Part shown: piece after piece, positions 54,908 through 64,000 of the stretch
Position numbering within the stretch: position 1 is the first letter of the stretch
How the letters are laid out: every line of letters begins with the position of its first letter
Source of the DNA: Candidatus Tokpelaia sp.
GTDB lineage: Bacteria > Pseudomonadota > Alphaproteobacteria > Rhizobiales > Rhizobiaceae
Reading direction: 5' to 3'
Length of the DNA: 64,000 bases
NCBI RefSeq assembly: GCF_008636115.1
Contig: NZ_QLZD01000033.1
Location: forward strand, 124,001 to 188,000
Program-made: the position numbers and the translations under genes
Notes under the pieces: generated by a model
The model's input: the letters and a program-made list of their open reading frames with translations, nothing else
The model's database searches: none
Told to the model about the DNA's origin: nothing

Positions 54908-57454
54908 TTAAAGGAAACTGCGGCGCCCCCACCAGCCTTTCTTTTTTACCTTATCGGCTTTTTCTTCTCCCTTGGCAGCAGAAGATGTTATCACCGGTTC
55001 AGCCGCCGGTTCCTCTATCATTTTGCCGGAGCGGCTTTTTCTCTTTAAGGCGCCTTTATCCTCTGCCGCAAGCAGCACTGCTGCATCCCGGCCGTTATTT
55101 GCCGGATTATCCTGTTTTTTAGCGGCTATCGGGGCGGTTTTTCCCGCCTGCATTGCCCCGGGCAACGTATTGGCAGAATTGCGATTTTCGGCTTTTTTAT
55201 TATTACGCCGCTTTTGCACCGCCTTTTTGCCGGCATCGCTTTTTTCTGTCTCATCTGCCGCCAGAGCGCCGACCGGTTCGGCTGCCGGACGACCATTCAG
55301 GCCGGCAGGCGGCTCTGCCGGCGGCTGTTTATCTGCAATAGCAAATTGCGCCGCAAAAGGCCCGACAGGTTCAGCCATAGGGAGCACAAGCCGGTTTGTG
55401 TGATCACGATTGCGCCGCCCGCCGCGCCTGCCACGCCGCCGCCGGCGTTTCGGGTTATCCTCAGATGCGGAAGAAGCAGGCTCGGACAGGGCCGCCGCCC
55501 GCCGCGGCGCCGGCATGGCAGAATCTCCGCCTGTCCTGCCTGTTTTTTCACGGCCCGCTTTGCTCTTTACCGTTTTGCCATGTCCGGCACTCTCTGTCGG
55601 CGATTCGTCTGCTGCCGGTGCTGCTGGCTCATTATTCTGCTCTGTCTCATCACTTGCCAAATTCCCGGCTTCCGAAGTTTTGTGAATTGCCAGATGTTCT
55701 CTGCCGATCGTATCATCTGCTTCAACGCCGATAGAGAGGCCAAAACGCTGTTCCAGCTCGGTCAGCGCCTGTCTTTTATGATTGAGCACATAAAGCGCGG
55801 TAGAGACCGGTGTCCTGACCATAATATTATGGCTGGGGCTGCGCTGCAAATATTCTTCAATAACCCGCAAAACATGCAGAGCCAGCGAAGATTGCGAACG
55901 CACATAGCCCTGGCCGAAACAATGCGGGCAGGGCTCTGTTGTGCTCTCCAGCACTGAAGCGCGGATACGCTGGCGGCTCATTTCCATTAAACCGAAATGC
56001 GAAATGCGCCCAACCTGAATACGCGCCCGATCCCCCTTCAGGCAATCTTTCAGCCGTTTTTCCACATTGCGAATATTGCGCTTTTCCTGCATGTCAATAA
56101 AGTCGATGACAATCAGCCCGGCCAGATCCCGCAGGCGTAATTGCCGCGCTATTTCTTCCGCTGCTTCCAGATTGGTTTGCAGGGCTGTTTCTTCTACCGA
56201 ATGCTCGCGGGTGGAACGGCCGGAATTGACATCAATGGCCACCAATGCTTCTGTCTGGTTTATCACCAGATAACCGCCTGATTTCAGCCCGACTTCAGGC
56301 TGCAGCATACCGTCCAACTGGGCTTCAATGCCGCGGCGGGCAAAAATAGGGGTCGGATCGCGATAAGGCTGGACAAATTTTGCGTGGCTGGGCATGAGCA
56401 TACGCATAAAATCCTTGGCCTCGCGATAGGCTTTGTCACCGGCCACTGAAATTTCATCTATATCTTTATTATAAAGGTCGCGAATCGAGCGTTTAATCAG
56501 GCTGCCTTCTTCATAAACAAGGGCAGGAGCCATAGAGGTAAGGGTCAGGTTACGCACATTTTCCCACAGGCGCATCAAATATTCATAATCGCGCCGCACT
56601 TCCGTTTTCGTGCGCGCCGCCCCGGCTGTGCGTAAAATAATGCCCATACCGCGCGGCACGGAAAGATCCTTGACAATATCTTTCAGCCTTTTGCGATCGG
56701 CCATATTGGTAATTTTGCGGGAAATACCGCCGCCGCGCGCCGTATTCGGCATCAAGACTGAATAACGCCCGGCCAGTGACAAATATGTGGTCAAGGCCGC
56801 GCCTTTATTGCCGCGTTCTTCCTTGATAATTTGCACCAGCAAAATCTGGCGGCGTTTGACAACTTCCTGAATTTTATAATCACGCCAATGCGCGCCGCGC
56901 CTGCCGGTGTCGCGCTTCGGCATTTCTTCCAGCACATCTTCCGCCCCGACCAGATCTATCGGAGCTTCATCATCAGCGCCGTCTTCGTCAGCCTCATGAT
57001 TATCGCCTTCCAGCTCCTCGCTGTCCTCAGCAATATTATTCTCAGGCGCAGCAGCGGCAACCGCCGCAGGGCGGCGTCCCCGGCTTTTGCGGCCGTTTGC
57101 TGCGGCCCCATTATTATCCGCCCCGGCTTTTTTAACCTCAGAATCGGCGCCGTCATCATCAGCTACGCTTCTCTCTTCCGCTTCCAGCAAGGCCTGGCGG
57201 TCAGCTACGGGGATTTGATAATAATCCGGGTGAATTTCAGAAAAAGCCAGAAAACCGTGCCTGTTGCCGCCATATTCAACAAAGGCGGCCTGCAGGGACG
57301 GCTCAACACGCGTGACCCGGGCAAGATAAATATTGCCTTTTAACTGTTTTTTATGCTCTGATTCAAAATCAAATTCTTCAATACGATGACCTTTGGTTAC
57401 GACAACGCGCGTTTCCTCCGGGTGAGAGGCATCGATAAGCATTTTGTTTGACAT
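54908..57454 (-). CDS. rne: Ribonuclease E/G
   Basis: About 848 residues of RNase E, the core endonuclease of the RNA degradosome. The N-terminal S1 RNA-binding domain (from about residue 30) is split by a long acidic, Ala-rich insertion (about residues 95-175), as in many alphaproteobacteria. The catalytic part carries VAIDVNSGRST and DLAGLIVIDFIDM with the metal-binding Asp residues, and the zinc-link CPHCFGQG. The C-terminal third is low-complexity with a strongly basic RRRRRGRRGGRR stretch for RNA or partner binding. The ATG at 57454 (MSNKMLIDASHPEE) matches the family start. Confidence 0.95.
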   Translation of the reverse strand: MSNKMLIDASHPEETRVVVTKGHRIEEFDFESEHKKQLKGNIYLARVTRVEPSLQAAFVEYGGNRHGFLAFSEIHPDYYQIPVADRQALLEAEERSVADDDGADSEVKKAGADNNGAAANGRKSRGRRPAAVAAAAPENNIAEDSEELEGDNHEADEDGADDEAPIDLVGAEDVLEEMPKRDTGRRGAHWRDYKIQEVVKRRQILLVQIIKEERGNKGAALTTYLSLAGRYSVLMPNTARGGGISRKITNMADRKRLKDIVKDLSVPRGMGIILRTAGAARTKTEVRRDYEYLMRLWENVRNLTLTSMAPALVYEEGSLIKRSIRDLYNKDIDEISVAGDKAYREAKDFMRMLMPSHAKFVQPYRDPTPIFARRGIEAQLDGMLQPEVGLKSGGYLVINQTEALVAIDVNSGRSTREHSVEETALQTNLEAAEEIARQLRLRDLAGLIVIDFIDMQEKRNIRNVEKRLKDCLKGDRARIQVGRISHFGLMEMSRQRIRASVLESTTEPCPHCFGQGYVRSQSSLALHVLRVIEEYLQRSPSHNIMVRTPVSTALYVLNHKRQALTELEQRFGLSIGVEADDTIGREHLAIHKTSEAGNLASDETEQNNEPAAPAADESPTESAGHGKTVKSKAGREKTGRTGGDSAMPAPRRAAALSEPASSASEDNPKRRRRRGRRGGRRNRDHTNRLVLPMAEPVGPFAAQFAIADKQPPAEPPAGLNGRPAAEPVGALAADETEKSDAGKKAVQKRRNNKKAENRNSANTLPGAMQAGKTAPIAAKKQDNPANNGRDAAVLLAAEDKGALKRKSRSGKMIEEPAAEPVITSSAAKGEEKADKVKKKGWWGRRSFL

Positions 57455-58260
57455 TGTGTAAAATCCCGACGGCATGAAATTTTGCCGACAAATAGGGCAG
57501 ATAAAACACTATGCGGACGGGAATTCTTCCCGCATAATTGTTTTACCCCCATGATAAACATAATAAAAAACAGGCCGGCGGTTTTACACATTACGGCAAA
57601 TGCGTAACCGGGAGCCTGCATTTTCAGTGAATAATATCCATATAATGTGGCCGGTTTCGTTATGGCAGACTTGCTCTTGTCCGCATGATCGGCTATCTGC
57701 CCGGCCGAAGCCGGAGCCTGATAAATATTTTTGCCCTGGAGCAAGGCTTTGCCCGAGACAGAGCTTTGCAACGAAAACAAAGCGTCATCACTTACATAGT
57801 CTCTGCTGTTTGTCACCGGCTCTGGCAAAAAAACCATAATCCTGACCCTGGATAATTAAAACGCGGAACCGCATAGGCCTTGCCGGCTGTTAAGCAGATT
57901 CCAGAAAATTTCGGGCGATATTCCAAAAAGGGAAGGGCAGTAAAACCGTTATAAAGCACATTCCCCCAAAATATCGCAGCCCCACCCCCGGCCGATTGTG
58001 CCGAATAAAGACAAAATCGGCCGCCTTCATGATATTAGCGAAAAGGCAAAGAAAATGCAAGGCGATTGGCCTGCTGATATTTGCCCCTGTCGTTGCGGCT
58101 CGTTTGCCGGCAAATTATCATCATTGCCTGGAAGGCCTGAAAAGCTTTGGGGACAAAGCAATAAAATCTTGTAATTTTCGAGCGGCTTATGGCAAAAGCC
58201 GTGTGGTAGCGGCCCATAATTATCGGTAAAACCGGCTGAAAATTGATAGAGTTTGCTGAA
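57455..58260. other. Long divergent region between rne and amiC
   Basis: About 800 bases. Near rne, 57511-57535 forms a bulged hairpin (ATGC / GCAT outside, GGGAA / TTCCC inside) that would lie in the rne leader RNA. A second inverted repeat is GGCCGATT at 57990-57997 and AATCGGCC at 58015-58022. Open frames of 146 codons (minus, 57397-57837) and 77 codons (plus, 57996-58229) look like chance. Confidence 0.4.
57511..57535 (-). other. Hairpin in the presumed rne leader
   Basis: Inverted repeats ATGC/GCAT and GGGAA/TTCCC enclose a three-base loop with a four-base bulge, 57-81 bases upstream of the rne start. RNase E autoregulates in other bacteria through hairpins in its own leader, so this is a candidate for that. 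Confidence 0.35.
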
Positions 58261-59580
58261 ATGCTTCGGCCAGAAAGTTTAAAACTGCCAGAAAGTTTAA
58301 AACTGATTGTCTTGATTTTTCTGTTTTTGCTGCCGACAGGCAGCTTTGCGCCGCCTTTGGCGCAAGGGCAGGAGCCGGCCGCCGCGTCTCTGAAACTGGT
58401 AAATATCGGCTTTGAAACTTTTGGCGAGGGCAAAGATAAAAAGCTGCATATTATTGCTGTTTTCAATCGCCGGCCGGATTACAGCCTGATGGTGCTGGAT
58501 CAGCCGCCGCGTTTTATTGTCACCCTGCCGGCCACGCAATTTGCCTTTGCGGCAGGCATGGATACGACATCGCGCCCGGCTTTATTGCGGGATTTCCGTT
58601 ATGGCGCAACCGGGGCAGAGAATGCGCGCCTGGTTTTTGGCCTGCGGCAGCCCTTTCATTTGCAAATTATAGAATCGGCAGCCCTGGCAACAGCCGGGAC
58701 GCCGCCTGCCTGGCGTGTAATTTGGGAAATTGCGCCCGCCACACCGGAGAGCTTCCAGCAATATCTTAGCCTGCAGCAAGCGGATAAAGCTGCCGCCCTT
58801 ATCCCGAATAATGAGACAAGGCAGAATAAAACACTATCAAACCGGCAACAGGCGGCCGCAACAGGCAGCGGCGACAGCAATGCCCCATTTATTATTGTTC
58901 TTGACCCCGGCCATGGTGATTTTGACAGTGGGGCAATCGGCGTGAATAATGTGCGGGAAAAACAGGTAACATTGGCTTTTGCCCAGGCACTTTACCGGGT
59001 TTTGCAGACAAAAGCGGGGATAAAGCCTTATCTTACGCGCGAGACAGACAGTTTTTTGCGTCTTGGTGAAAGAGTGGAAAAGGCCCGCCGGCTCAATGCT
59101 GATTTGTTTATTTCCATTCATGCCGACCATATTGACACACCGAGCCTGCAAGGAGCGACAATTTACACTTTGTCTGACAAAGCTTCCGATGATATGGCGA
59201 AATTATTGGCCGAGCATGAAAATAAAGCCGATTTGCTGGACGGCTTGCCGGCCGATGAACCGCCGGCAGTTGCCGATATTTTATTAGATATGGCAAGGCG
59301 GGAAACACGTCTTTTCTCTGAAGATTTTGCCCGTATGACAGTGGCCGCCCTTAAAGACAGCCGCATTGCCCTTATCAAAAATCCACATCGTTTTGCCAGT
59401 TTTCAGGTGTTGAAAACGGTTGATATTCCTTCTGTCCTGATCGAGCTTGGCTATCTTTCCAACCCTGAGGACGAAAAAAGAATAGCCGACCCGTTATGGC
59501 AGGATAAAATGGCGCATATTCTGGCCGATATTATTGCCCATTATGCCTGGCTGCATGGAAAAATCGGGGTAAAACCGTAA
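58261..59580 (+). CDS. amiC: N-acetylmuramoyl-L-alanine amidase AmiC
   Basis: About 439 residues. After a signal peptide (LIVLIFLFLLPTGSF) comes an AMIN domain (about residues 45-180) that targets septal wall, then an Amidase_3 catalytic domain with zinc ligands in LDPGHGDFDSGAIG, the Glu in NNVREKQVTL, FISIHADHI, and the catalytic Glu in VLIELGYLSN. It cleaves the stem peptide from muramic acid during cell separation. The N-terminus has a tandem PESLKL repeat before the signal. The ATG at 58261 was taken; a TTG is 18 bases earlier. mrcA follows after 271 bases. Confidence 0.93.
   Translation: MLRPESLKLPESLKLIVLIFLFLLPTGSFAPPLAQGQEPAAASLKLVNIGFETFGEGKDKKLHIIAVFNRRPDYSLMVLDQPPRFIVTLPATQFAFAAGMDTTSRPALLRDFRYGATGAENARLVFGLRQPFHLQIIESAALATAGTPPAWRVIWEIAPATPESFQQYLSLQQADKAAALIPNNETRQNKTLSNRQQAAATGSGDSNAPFIIVLDPGHGDFDSGAIGVNNVREKQVTLAFAQALYRVLQTKAGIKPYLTRETDSFLRLGERVEKARRLNADLFISIHADHIDTPSLQGATIYTLSDKASDDMAKLLAEHENKADLLDGLPADEPPAVADILLDMARRETRLFSEDFARMTVAALKDSRIALIKNPHRFASFQVLKTVDIPSVLIELGYLSNPEDEKRIADPLWQDKMAHILADIIAHYAWLHGKIGVKP
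58270..58305 (+). repeat. 18-base tandem duplication inside amiC
   Basis: Two perfect head-to-tail copies of CCAGAAAGTTTAAAACTG, encoding PESLKL twice. The length keeps the frame. It lies just before the signal-peptide hydrophobic core. Confidence 0.9.
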
Positions 59581-59851
59581 ACAATGACCGGTCGGCGTTG
59601 AAATTCCGGGCAAAAAAGGCAAAATAAATTGCTTTTCCGGCGATATATCTTTAAAAGCAGCAATTTGTTGCGACTATCTATAATTCGGGCAAAAAGGGGC
59701 TTTGCCGCAAGAAAACCACAAGACGAGCGTAAAATCGCTTATCGATGGTGCAGGGGTTCGATTTTAGTCTTAAATTACGGGCAGTTGTGCTTTAGGCTCA
59801 AGACGGGGTGCGCTATGCCTGATGCGGTATTTAAAGAGCAATTTCGGTGAT

Positions 59852-62317
59852 ATGATACGATTTTTCGGCTATATATTTGCGATTGGCGCAGCAGTTTTGA
59901 TTATTGGTCTGGGTGTGGCCGCAGCTTATGTCGGCGCTGTCAGTAAAGATCTGCCCGATTATGAGGTGCTGGAAAATTATCAGCCTCCGGTAATGACGCG
60001 CATGCACGCTGCCAATGGCAAACTCATGGCGGAATTTGCCATAAAGAGGCGGCTTTATTTGCCGATACAGGCTGTGCCGGATATGATTAAGGCCGCTTAT
60101 ATTTCTGCTGAAGACAAAAATTTTTATGAGCATTTTGGTCTGGATCCTGAAGGGTTTTTGCGGGCTATTGTCAATAATGTGAAAAATATCGGTTCCGGCC
60201 GCCGCCCCGAAGGGGCTTCCACCATTACCCAGCAAGTCGCCAAAAATTTCCTGTTGACGGCCAATGCCACTTTGCAAAGAAAAGTGCAGGAAGCGATTTT
60301 GGCCATGCGGATAGAGAAAGCCTATTCCAAAGACCATATTCTTGAGCTTTATCTCAATGAGATTTATCTTGGCCGCGGCGCTTACGGTATTGCCGCTGCC
60401 GCTCTGACCTATTTTAACAAATCTGTCAATGAGCTGACAGTAGAGCAGATTGCCTATCTCGCCGCCCTGCCCAAAGGGCCGGCCAATTATGACCCGTTCA
60501 AGCATACGGATCGTGCCCTTGCGCGCCGTAACTGGGTGTTGGATCGTATGGCGGAAAATAATTATATTTCGCAGGAAGATGCAGAAATTGCCAGGAAAAA
60601 GCCGCTCGGCGTGACTTTGCGCGGCAATGATAATTATGTTTTTGCCGCCGATTATTTTACCGAAGAAGTCCGCCGTCAGATTGTGGCTCGTTATGGTTCC
60701 GACACTTTGTATCAGGGCGGGCTTTCTGTCCGCACTACGCTTAATCCGCAATTACAATATATGGCGCGCCAGGCGCTGCATGACGGCCTGGTAAAATTTG
60801 ACCATATTTATGGCTGGCGCGGGGCATTTGACCATATTGACATTATGGGGGACTGGGGAGTGCCGCTGGCCGCGATTGAAGCCTATGCCGATTTGCCGGA
60901 ATGGCAGCTGGCCGTTGTGCTGGAGACAGCCAAAGACAGGGTGAAAATCGGCCTGCAGCCGCAAAAAGAGCTTTCCGGCGCCCTTTCCAGCCAGCGGAAA
61001 ACTGCCTTTATTAGCGCTGCCGATATGAAATGGGCCTATCGTCTGGTAGATGCCAGGGGGTATCGTTCAACGGCCAGGGATCCGACCGGGGTTTTAAAAC
61101 CGGGCGATGTCGTTTTTGTGCAGGCCATAAAAGGGAAATTCAACGCCTATAATTTGCAGCAATTCCCCAAAATTCAGGGTGCTATGGTGGTTATGGAGCC
61201 TAAAACCGGGCGTGTTCTGGCGATGATTGGCGGGTTTTCCTTTGCCAAATCGGAATTTAACCGCGCTACACAGGCTTACCGCCAGCCGGGCTCGGCTTTC
61301 AAGCCGTTTGTTTATTCTGCCGCTTTGGATAATGGTTATACGCCGTCTTCCGTGGTGCTGGACGGGCCGGTAGAAATTGATCAGGGGCCGGCCGGCATTT
61401 GGCGCCCTAAAAATTATGGCGGCACTTTTGCCGGGCCTTCCACCTTGCGCTATGGCATTGAGCATTCGCGTAATTTGATGACAGTGCGTCTGGCTAATGA
61501 TGTCGGCATGCCCATTGTGGCAGAATATGCCGAGAGATTTGGCATATATGAGCATTTGCAGCCGGTTTTGGCTATGGCTCTGGGGGCGGGGGAGACAACG
61601 GTTTTGCGTCTTGTCAGTGCTTATGCCGTTATTGCCAATGGCGGGCGCTCGCTTGATCCGTCACTGGTTGACCGTATTCAGGATCGTTACGGCAAAACCA
61701 TTTACCGGCATGATCGCCGTATTTGCGAGCAATGTAATGTAACATCATGGCAAAACCAGCCTGAACCGGTTTTAATTGATGAGCGTGATCAGGTGCTGGA
61801 TCCAATGACCGCTTATCAGATTACCTCAATGATGGAAGGGGTGATCCAGCGCGGCACGGCACGGCGGCTGCAATATTTAAAACGCGATATTGCCGGTAAA
61901 ACCGGCACGACCAATGATTCCAAAGATGCGTGGTTTGTCGGCTTTACGCCGGATATTGTTATCGGCGTTTATATGGGTTATGATTCGCCGAAATCGCTGG
62001 GGGCAGCCGGCACAGGCAGTTCTCTGGCGGCTCCTGTTTTTGGCGAATTTATGTCGCATGCTATGGTCGGCAAGCCTGATGTCCCGTTTAAAATGCCGGA
62101 AGGCATGATACAAATAGCGATTGACCGCAAGACCGGTATGCGCGCTTCTGCCGGCAATGCCAATGCTTTTGTCGAAGCATTCAAACCCGGAACAGGGCCG
62201 GCTGATGTTTATCAGGTTATCGGTGCGACCGAATCCTTCAGGGAAGGGGTAAAAGTGCCGCTGAAATCGCCGCAGGTTAATCAGGCTATTCAAAGCGGTG
62301 CCGGCGGTTTATATTGA
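59852..62317 (+). CDS. mrcA: Penicillin-binding protein 1A (bifunctional transglycosylase/transpeptidase)
   Basis: About 821 residues. One N-terminal membrane anchor is followed by a GT51 transglycosylase domain with EDKNFYEHFGLDP and GASTITQQVAKN, an OB-like linker domain, and the transpeptidase domain with SxxK in QPGSAFKPFVY, SRN in EHSRNLMTV and KTGTTNDSKDAW. It polymerises and cross-links peptidoglycan at the inner membrane. The ATG at 59852 (MIRFFGYIFAIG) was chosen as the family start; the frame is open 10 codons further. It follows amiC, an order conserved in Rhizobiales. Confidence 0.94.
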   Translation: MIRFFGYIFAIGAAVLIIGLGVAAAYVGAVSKDLPDYEVLENYQPPVMTRMHAANGKLMAEFAIKRRLYLPIQAVPDMIKAAYISAEDKNFYEHFGLDPEGFLRAIVNNVKNIGSGRRPEGASTITQQVAKNFLLTANATLQRKVQEAILAMRIEKAYSKDHILELYLNEIYLGRGAYGIAAAALTYFNKSVNELTVEQIAYLAALPKGPANYDPFKHTDRALARRNWVLDRMAENNYISQEDAEIARKKPLGVTLRGNDNYVFAADYFTEEVRRQIVARYGSDTLYQGGLSVRTTLNPQLQYMARQALHDGLVKFDHIYGWRGAFDHIDIMGDWGVPLAAIEAYADLPEWQLAVVLETAKDRVKIGLQPQKELSGALSSQRKTAFISAADMKWAYRLVDARGYRSTARDPTGVLKPGDVVFVQAIKGKFNAYNLQQFPKIQGAMVVMEPKTGRVLAMIGGFSFAKSEFNRATQAYRQPGSAFKPFVYSAALDNGYTPSSVVLDGPVEIDQGPAGIWRPKNYGGTFAGPSTLRYGIEHSRNLMTVRLANDVGMPIVAEYAERFGIYEHLQPVLAMALGAGETTVLRLVSAYAVIANGGRSLDPSLVDRIQDRYGKTIYRHDRRICEQCNVTSWQNQPEPVLIDERDQVLDPMTAYQITSMMEGVIQRGTARRLQYLKRDIAGKTGTTNDSKDAWFVGFTPDIVIGVYMGYDSPKSLGAAGTGSSLAAPVFGEFMSHAMVGKPDVPFKMPEGMIQIAIDRKTGMRASAGNANAFVEAFKPGTGPADVYQVIGATESFREGVKVPLKSPQVNQAIQSGAGGLY

Positions 62318-62403
62318 TAAAAGCTGTTGCATTGTGAGGAAATTTTTCCGGTCTTTTCGGCGGAAAGATCGGCTCGATTTGTCAAGACAGGGAGTTATGC
62401 TGC

Positions 62404-63532
62404 GTGCGTGCGGAAACAGAAAATCTGGCTAATGAAATCAGGCAGGCAATAGCTCTGCTGAGGAGGCATCTTTGACTGGGATCAAACCCTGAAGCGACTT
62501 GATTATCTCAATCAATGTGCTGAAGATGCTGATTTGTGGAATGATATTGAGCGCGCGCAAAATTTGATGCGTGAGCGCCAGTTTCTCGATGATTCGGTTG
62601 CTGCCATTAACCGTTTTTCTCAAACTCTTGATGATTGCCTGGGATTGATTGCGCTGGGAGAAGAAGAAGGCGATAAGGCAATTATAGCAGAAGCGGAAGC
62701 AAGCCTCACTGAGCTTCGGCATGAGCTGGACAAGCGGCAAATTGCCATGCTGCTGGCCGGCGAGGCAGACGGTAATGATACTTATCTGGAAGTCCATGCC
62801 GGCGCCGGTGGCACAGAAAGCCAGGACTGGGCTGCCATGCTGCTGCGCATGTATATACGCTGGGCAGAAGGGCACGGCCGCAAAACAGAAGTGCTGGAAG
62901 TGCATGACGGCGAAGAAGCAGGGATAAAATCCGCCACTATTCTGGTGAAAGGCGCTGATAGTTATGGCTGGCTGAAAACGGAATCCGGCGTGCATAGGCT
63001 GGTGCGTATTTCACCTTTTGATGCCAATGCGCGCCGCCATACTTCTTTTGCCAGTATCTGGGTTTATCCCGTTATTGACGATACTATTGCCGTTGATGTG
63101 ACCGAGGCCGATGTGCGGATTGATACTTATCGCGCTTCCGGCGCCGGCGGACAGCATATTAATACAACAGATTCAGCCGTGCGTATCACCCATATAAAAA
63201 CCGGCATTGTTGTGCAGTGTCAGGCTGAGCGGTCGCAGCATAAAAACCGCGCTGCCGCCTGGGCCATGTTGCGCGCCCGCCTTTATGAAGAAGAATTGAA
63301 AAAGCGTGAAGCGGCAGCGCAGGAAACGCAGGATTCCAAAACCGATATTGGCTGGGGGCACCAAATTCGCTCTTATGTCCTGCAGCCTTATCAGCTGGTG
63401 AAGGATTTGCGCACCGGGATCGAGAGCACTGATCCGCAGGCTGTGCTGGACGGTGAGCTGGATCGGTTTATGGAGGCCGCACTGGCGCAGAAAATAGAAG
63501 GCAGCAAACAAAATATTGAGGATATAGAATAA
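62404..63532 (+). CDS. prfB: Peptide chain release factor 2 with programmed +1 frameshift
   Basis: RF2, which ends translation at UGA and UAA. Translation starts at the GTG at 62404, preceded by GGGAG, and reads 23 codons (RAETENLANEIRQAIALLRR and on to HL) to an in-frame TGA at 62473-62475. A +1 shift there (join 62404..62472, 62474..63532) continues DWDQTLKRLDYLN for a total of 375 residues. The anticodon-like SPF tripeptide is in RISPFDANARRH, and the GGQ that triggers peptide release is in GAGGQHINTTDSAVR. Calling it from the first in-frame ATG alone would lose about 45 residues. Confidence 0.96.
62461..62476 (+). promoter_or_regulatory. prfB programmed frameshift site
   Basis: AGGAGG-CAT-CTT-TGA-C: an internal ribosome-binding-like AGGAGG three bases before the slippery CTT, then the UGA that RF2 itself reads. 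Spacing is the same as in the E. coli signal. Low RF2 favours the shift, giving autoregulation. Confidence 0.95.
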
Positions 63533-63557
63533 AGACCTTCGAACTGCCGGATACGGC

Positions 63558-63589
63558 TCCTGCCTGTGGCTTTAGCGCGACAGGCAGGA
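63558..63589. terminator. Hairpin between prfB and bcp
   Basis: A perfect ten-base inverted repeat (TCCTGCCTGT / ACAGGCAGGA) with a 12-base loop between the convergent stops. There is no long T run, so termination is possible but not certain. Confidence 0.5.
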
Positions 63590-63598
63590 AATGCTGTC

Positions 63599-64000
63599 TT
63601 AGGCTTTTACCAGAGTTTCGGCTGCGGTTAAAACGGCTTGCGCGTGGCCGGGGACTGTTACTTTCTCCCATAATTCGGCAATTTTGCCGGTAGAATCCAG
63701 CAGAAAAGTGCTGCGCTCCACCCCCATATATTTGCGGCCATACATGCTTTTTTCTACCCAGACACCGTAAAGATTGGCAATTTTCTTTTCTTCATCAGCC
63801 AAAAGTGTAACTGTCAGGCTATATTTATCGCGGAATTTTTGATGTTTTGCGGCAGAATCCGGCGAAATGCCGATAAGCGTAACACCAAGAACATCAAATT
63901 GCGGTTTTAATTCAGTAAATTGTATTGCTTCTGCGGTGCAGCCGCTTGTATCGTCTTTGGGGTAAAAATATAAAACTACCGGCTGGCCGCGCAAAGCCGA
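63599..64000 (-). CDS. bcp: Peroxiredoxin Bcp/PrxQ, cut by the window edge
   Basis: The last 133 or so residues of a thioredoxin-dependent peroxidase; the N-terminus lies beyond the right edge. The peroxidatic Cys is in YPKDDTSGCTAEA, and GVWVEKSMYGRKYMGVERSTFLLD is typical of the family. The Cys five residues later that acts as resolving residue in E. coli Bcp is Ile or Gln here (CTAEAIQ), so it may work as a one-Cys enzyme. It converges on prfB. Confidence 0.93.
   Translation of the reverse strand, partial: SALRGQPVVLYFYPKDDTSGCTAEAIQFTELKPQFDVLGVTLIGISPDSAAKHQKFRDKYSLTVTLLADEEKKIANLYGVWVEKSMYGRKYMGVERSTFLLDSTGKIAELWEKVTVPGHAQAVLTAAETLVKA

Noticed and set aside
57397-57837. 146-codon minus-strand ORF overlapping the rne start
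   Set aside because: No ribosome site or family likeness, and it overlaps the well-supported rne N-terminus in another frame.
57996-58229. 77-codon plus-strand ORF upstream of amiC
   Set aside because: No clear ribosome site and no recognisable composition or domain; treated as chance.
1-64000. CRISPR arrays, rRNA, tRNA or transposase genes
   Set aside because: No regularly spaced repeats, no rRNA or tRNA core sequences and no transposase motifs were seen when reading both strands.

Overview
The window looks like the chromosome of an alphaproteobacterium of the Hyphomicrobiales (Rhizobiales), probably a Bartonella/Brucella-side relative with roughly balanced base composition. This is inferred from gene content: phosphatidylcholine synthase, the aap amino-acid ABC transporter, an IalB-family protein, the acpXL very-long-chain fatty-acid cluster for lipid A, a two-domain malic enzyme and an alphaproteobacterial-type LexA. 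No rRNA or tRNA gene, CRISPR array or intact insertion sequence was seen. Almost the whole window is ordinary core genome.

Layout. 0-13.9 kb: end of an unknown gene, ccdA, glmU-glmS (UDP-GlcNAc supply), a medium-chain dehydrogenase divergent from a LysR regulator, a DUF2233 protein, recG, sdhE and mfd. 13.8-15.5 kb is the one accessory patch: two tiny minus-strand ORFs, a higBA toxin-antitoxin pair with a candidate operator, a strong terminator, and the tail of a phage-type structural gene broken by two in-frame amber codons. 15.5-25 kb: an orphan YejA-like solute-binding protein, an IalB-family protein, a UbiH-type monooxygenase, pcs, and aapJQM without aapP. 25-35 kb: FAD monooxygenase, zinc-finger protein, PfkB-type kinase, rnd, aspS, a family 8 glycosyltransferase, a HesB/IscA protein, mazG and galE.

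35-43 kb: the minus-strand run acpXL-fabF2XL-fabF1XL-adhXL-lpxXL, which builds and attaches the C28-type acyl chain of rhizobial lipid A, lacking the usual fabZXL, preceded by maeB. 43-47 kb: an Mla-type lipid transport operon (STAS-permease, ATPase, MCE protein, lipoprotein). 47-54.6 kb: a secreted protein of unknown function, parC, then yrbL-queC-queF2-queF1 on the minus strand (queuosine precursor synthesis with a second, divergent queF) and lexA. 54.9-64 kb: rne, amiC, mrcA, prfB with its programmed +1 frameshift, and a truncated bcp.

No clearly new multi-gene system was found. The points most worth a second look are the queF paralogue with an altered catalytic pair, the Cys-less FabF2XL in a cluster that has lost fabZXL, the missing aapP, and the amber-interrupted phage gene beside higBA. 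All boundaries were judged by reading alone; no alignment or database search was run.
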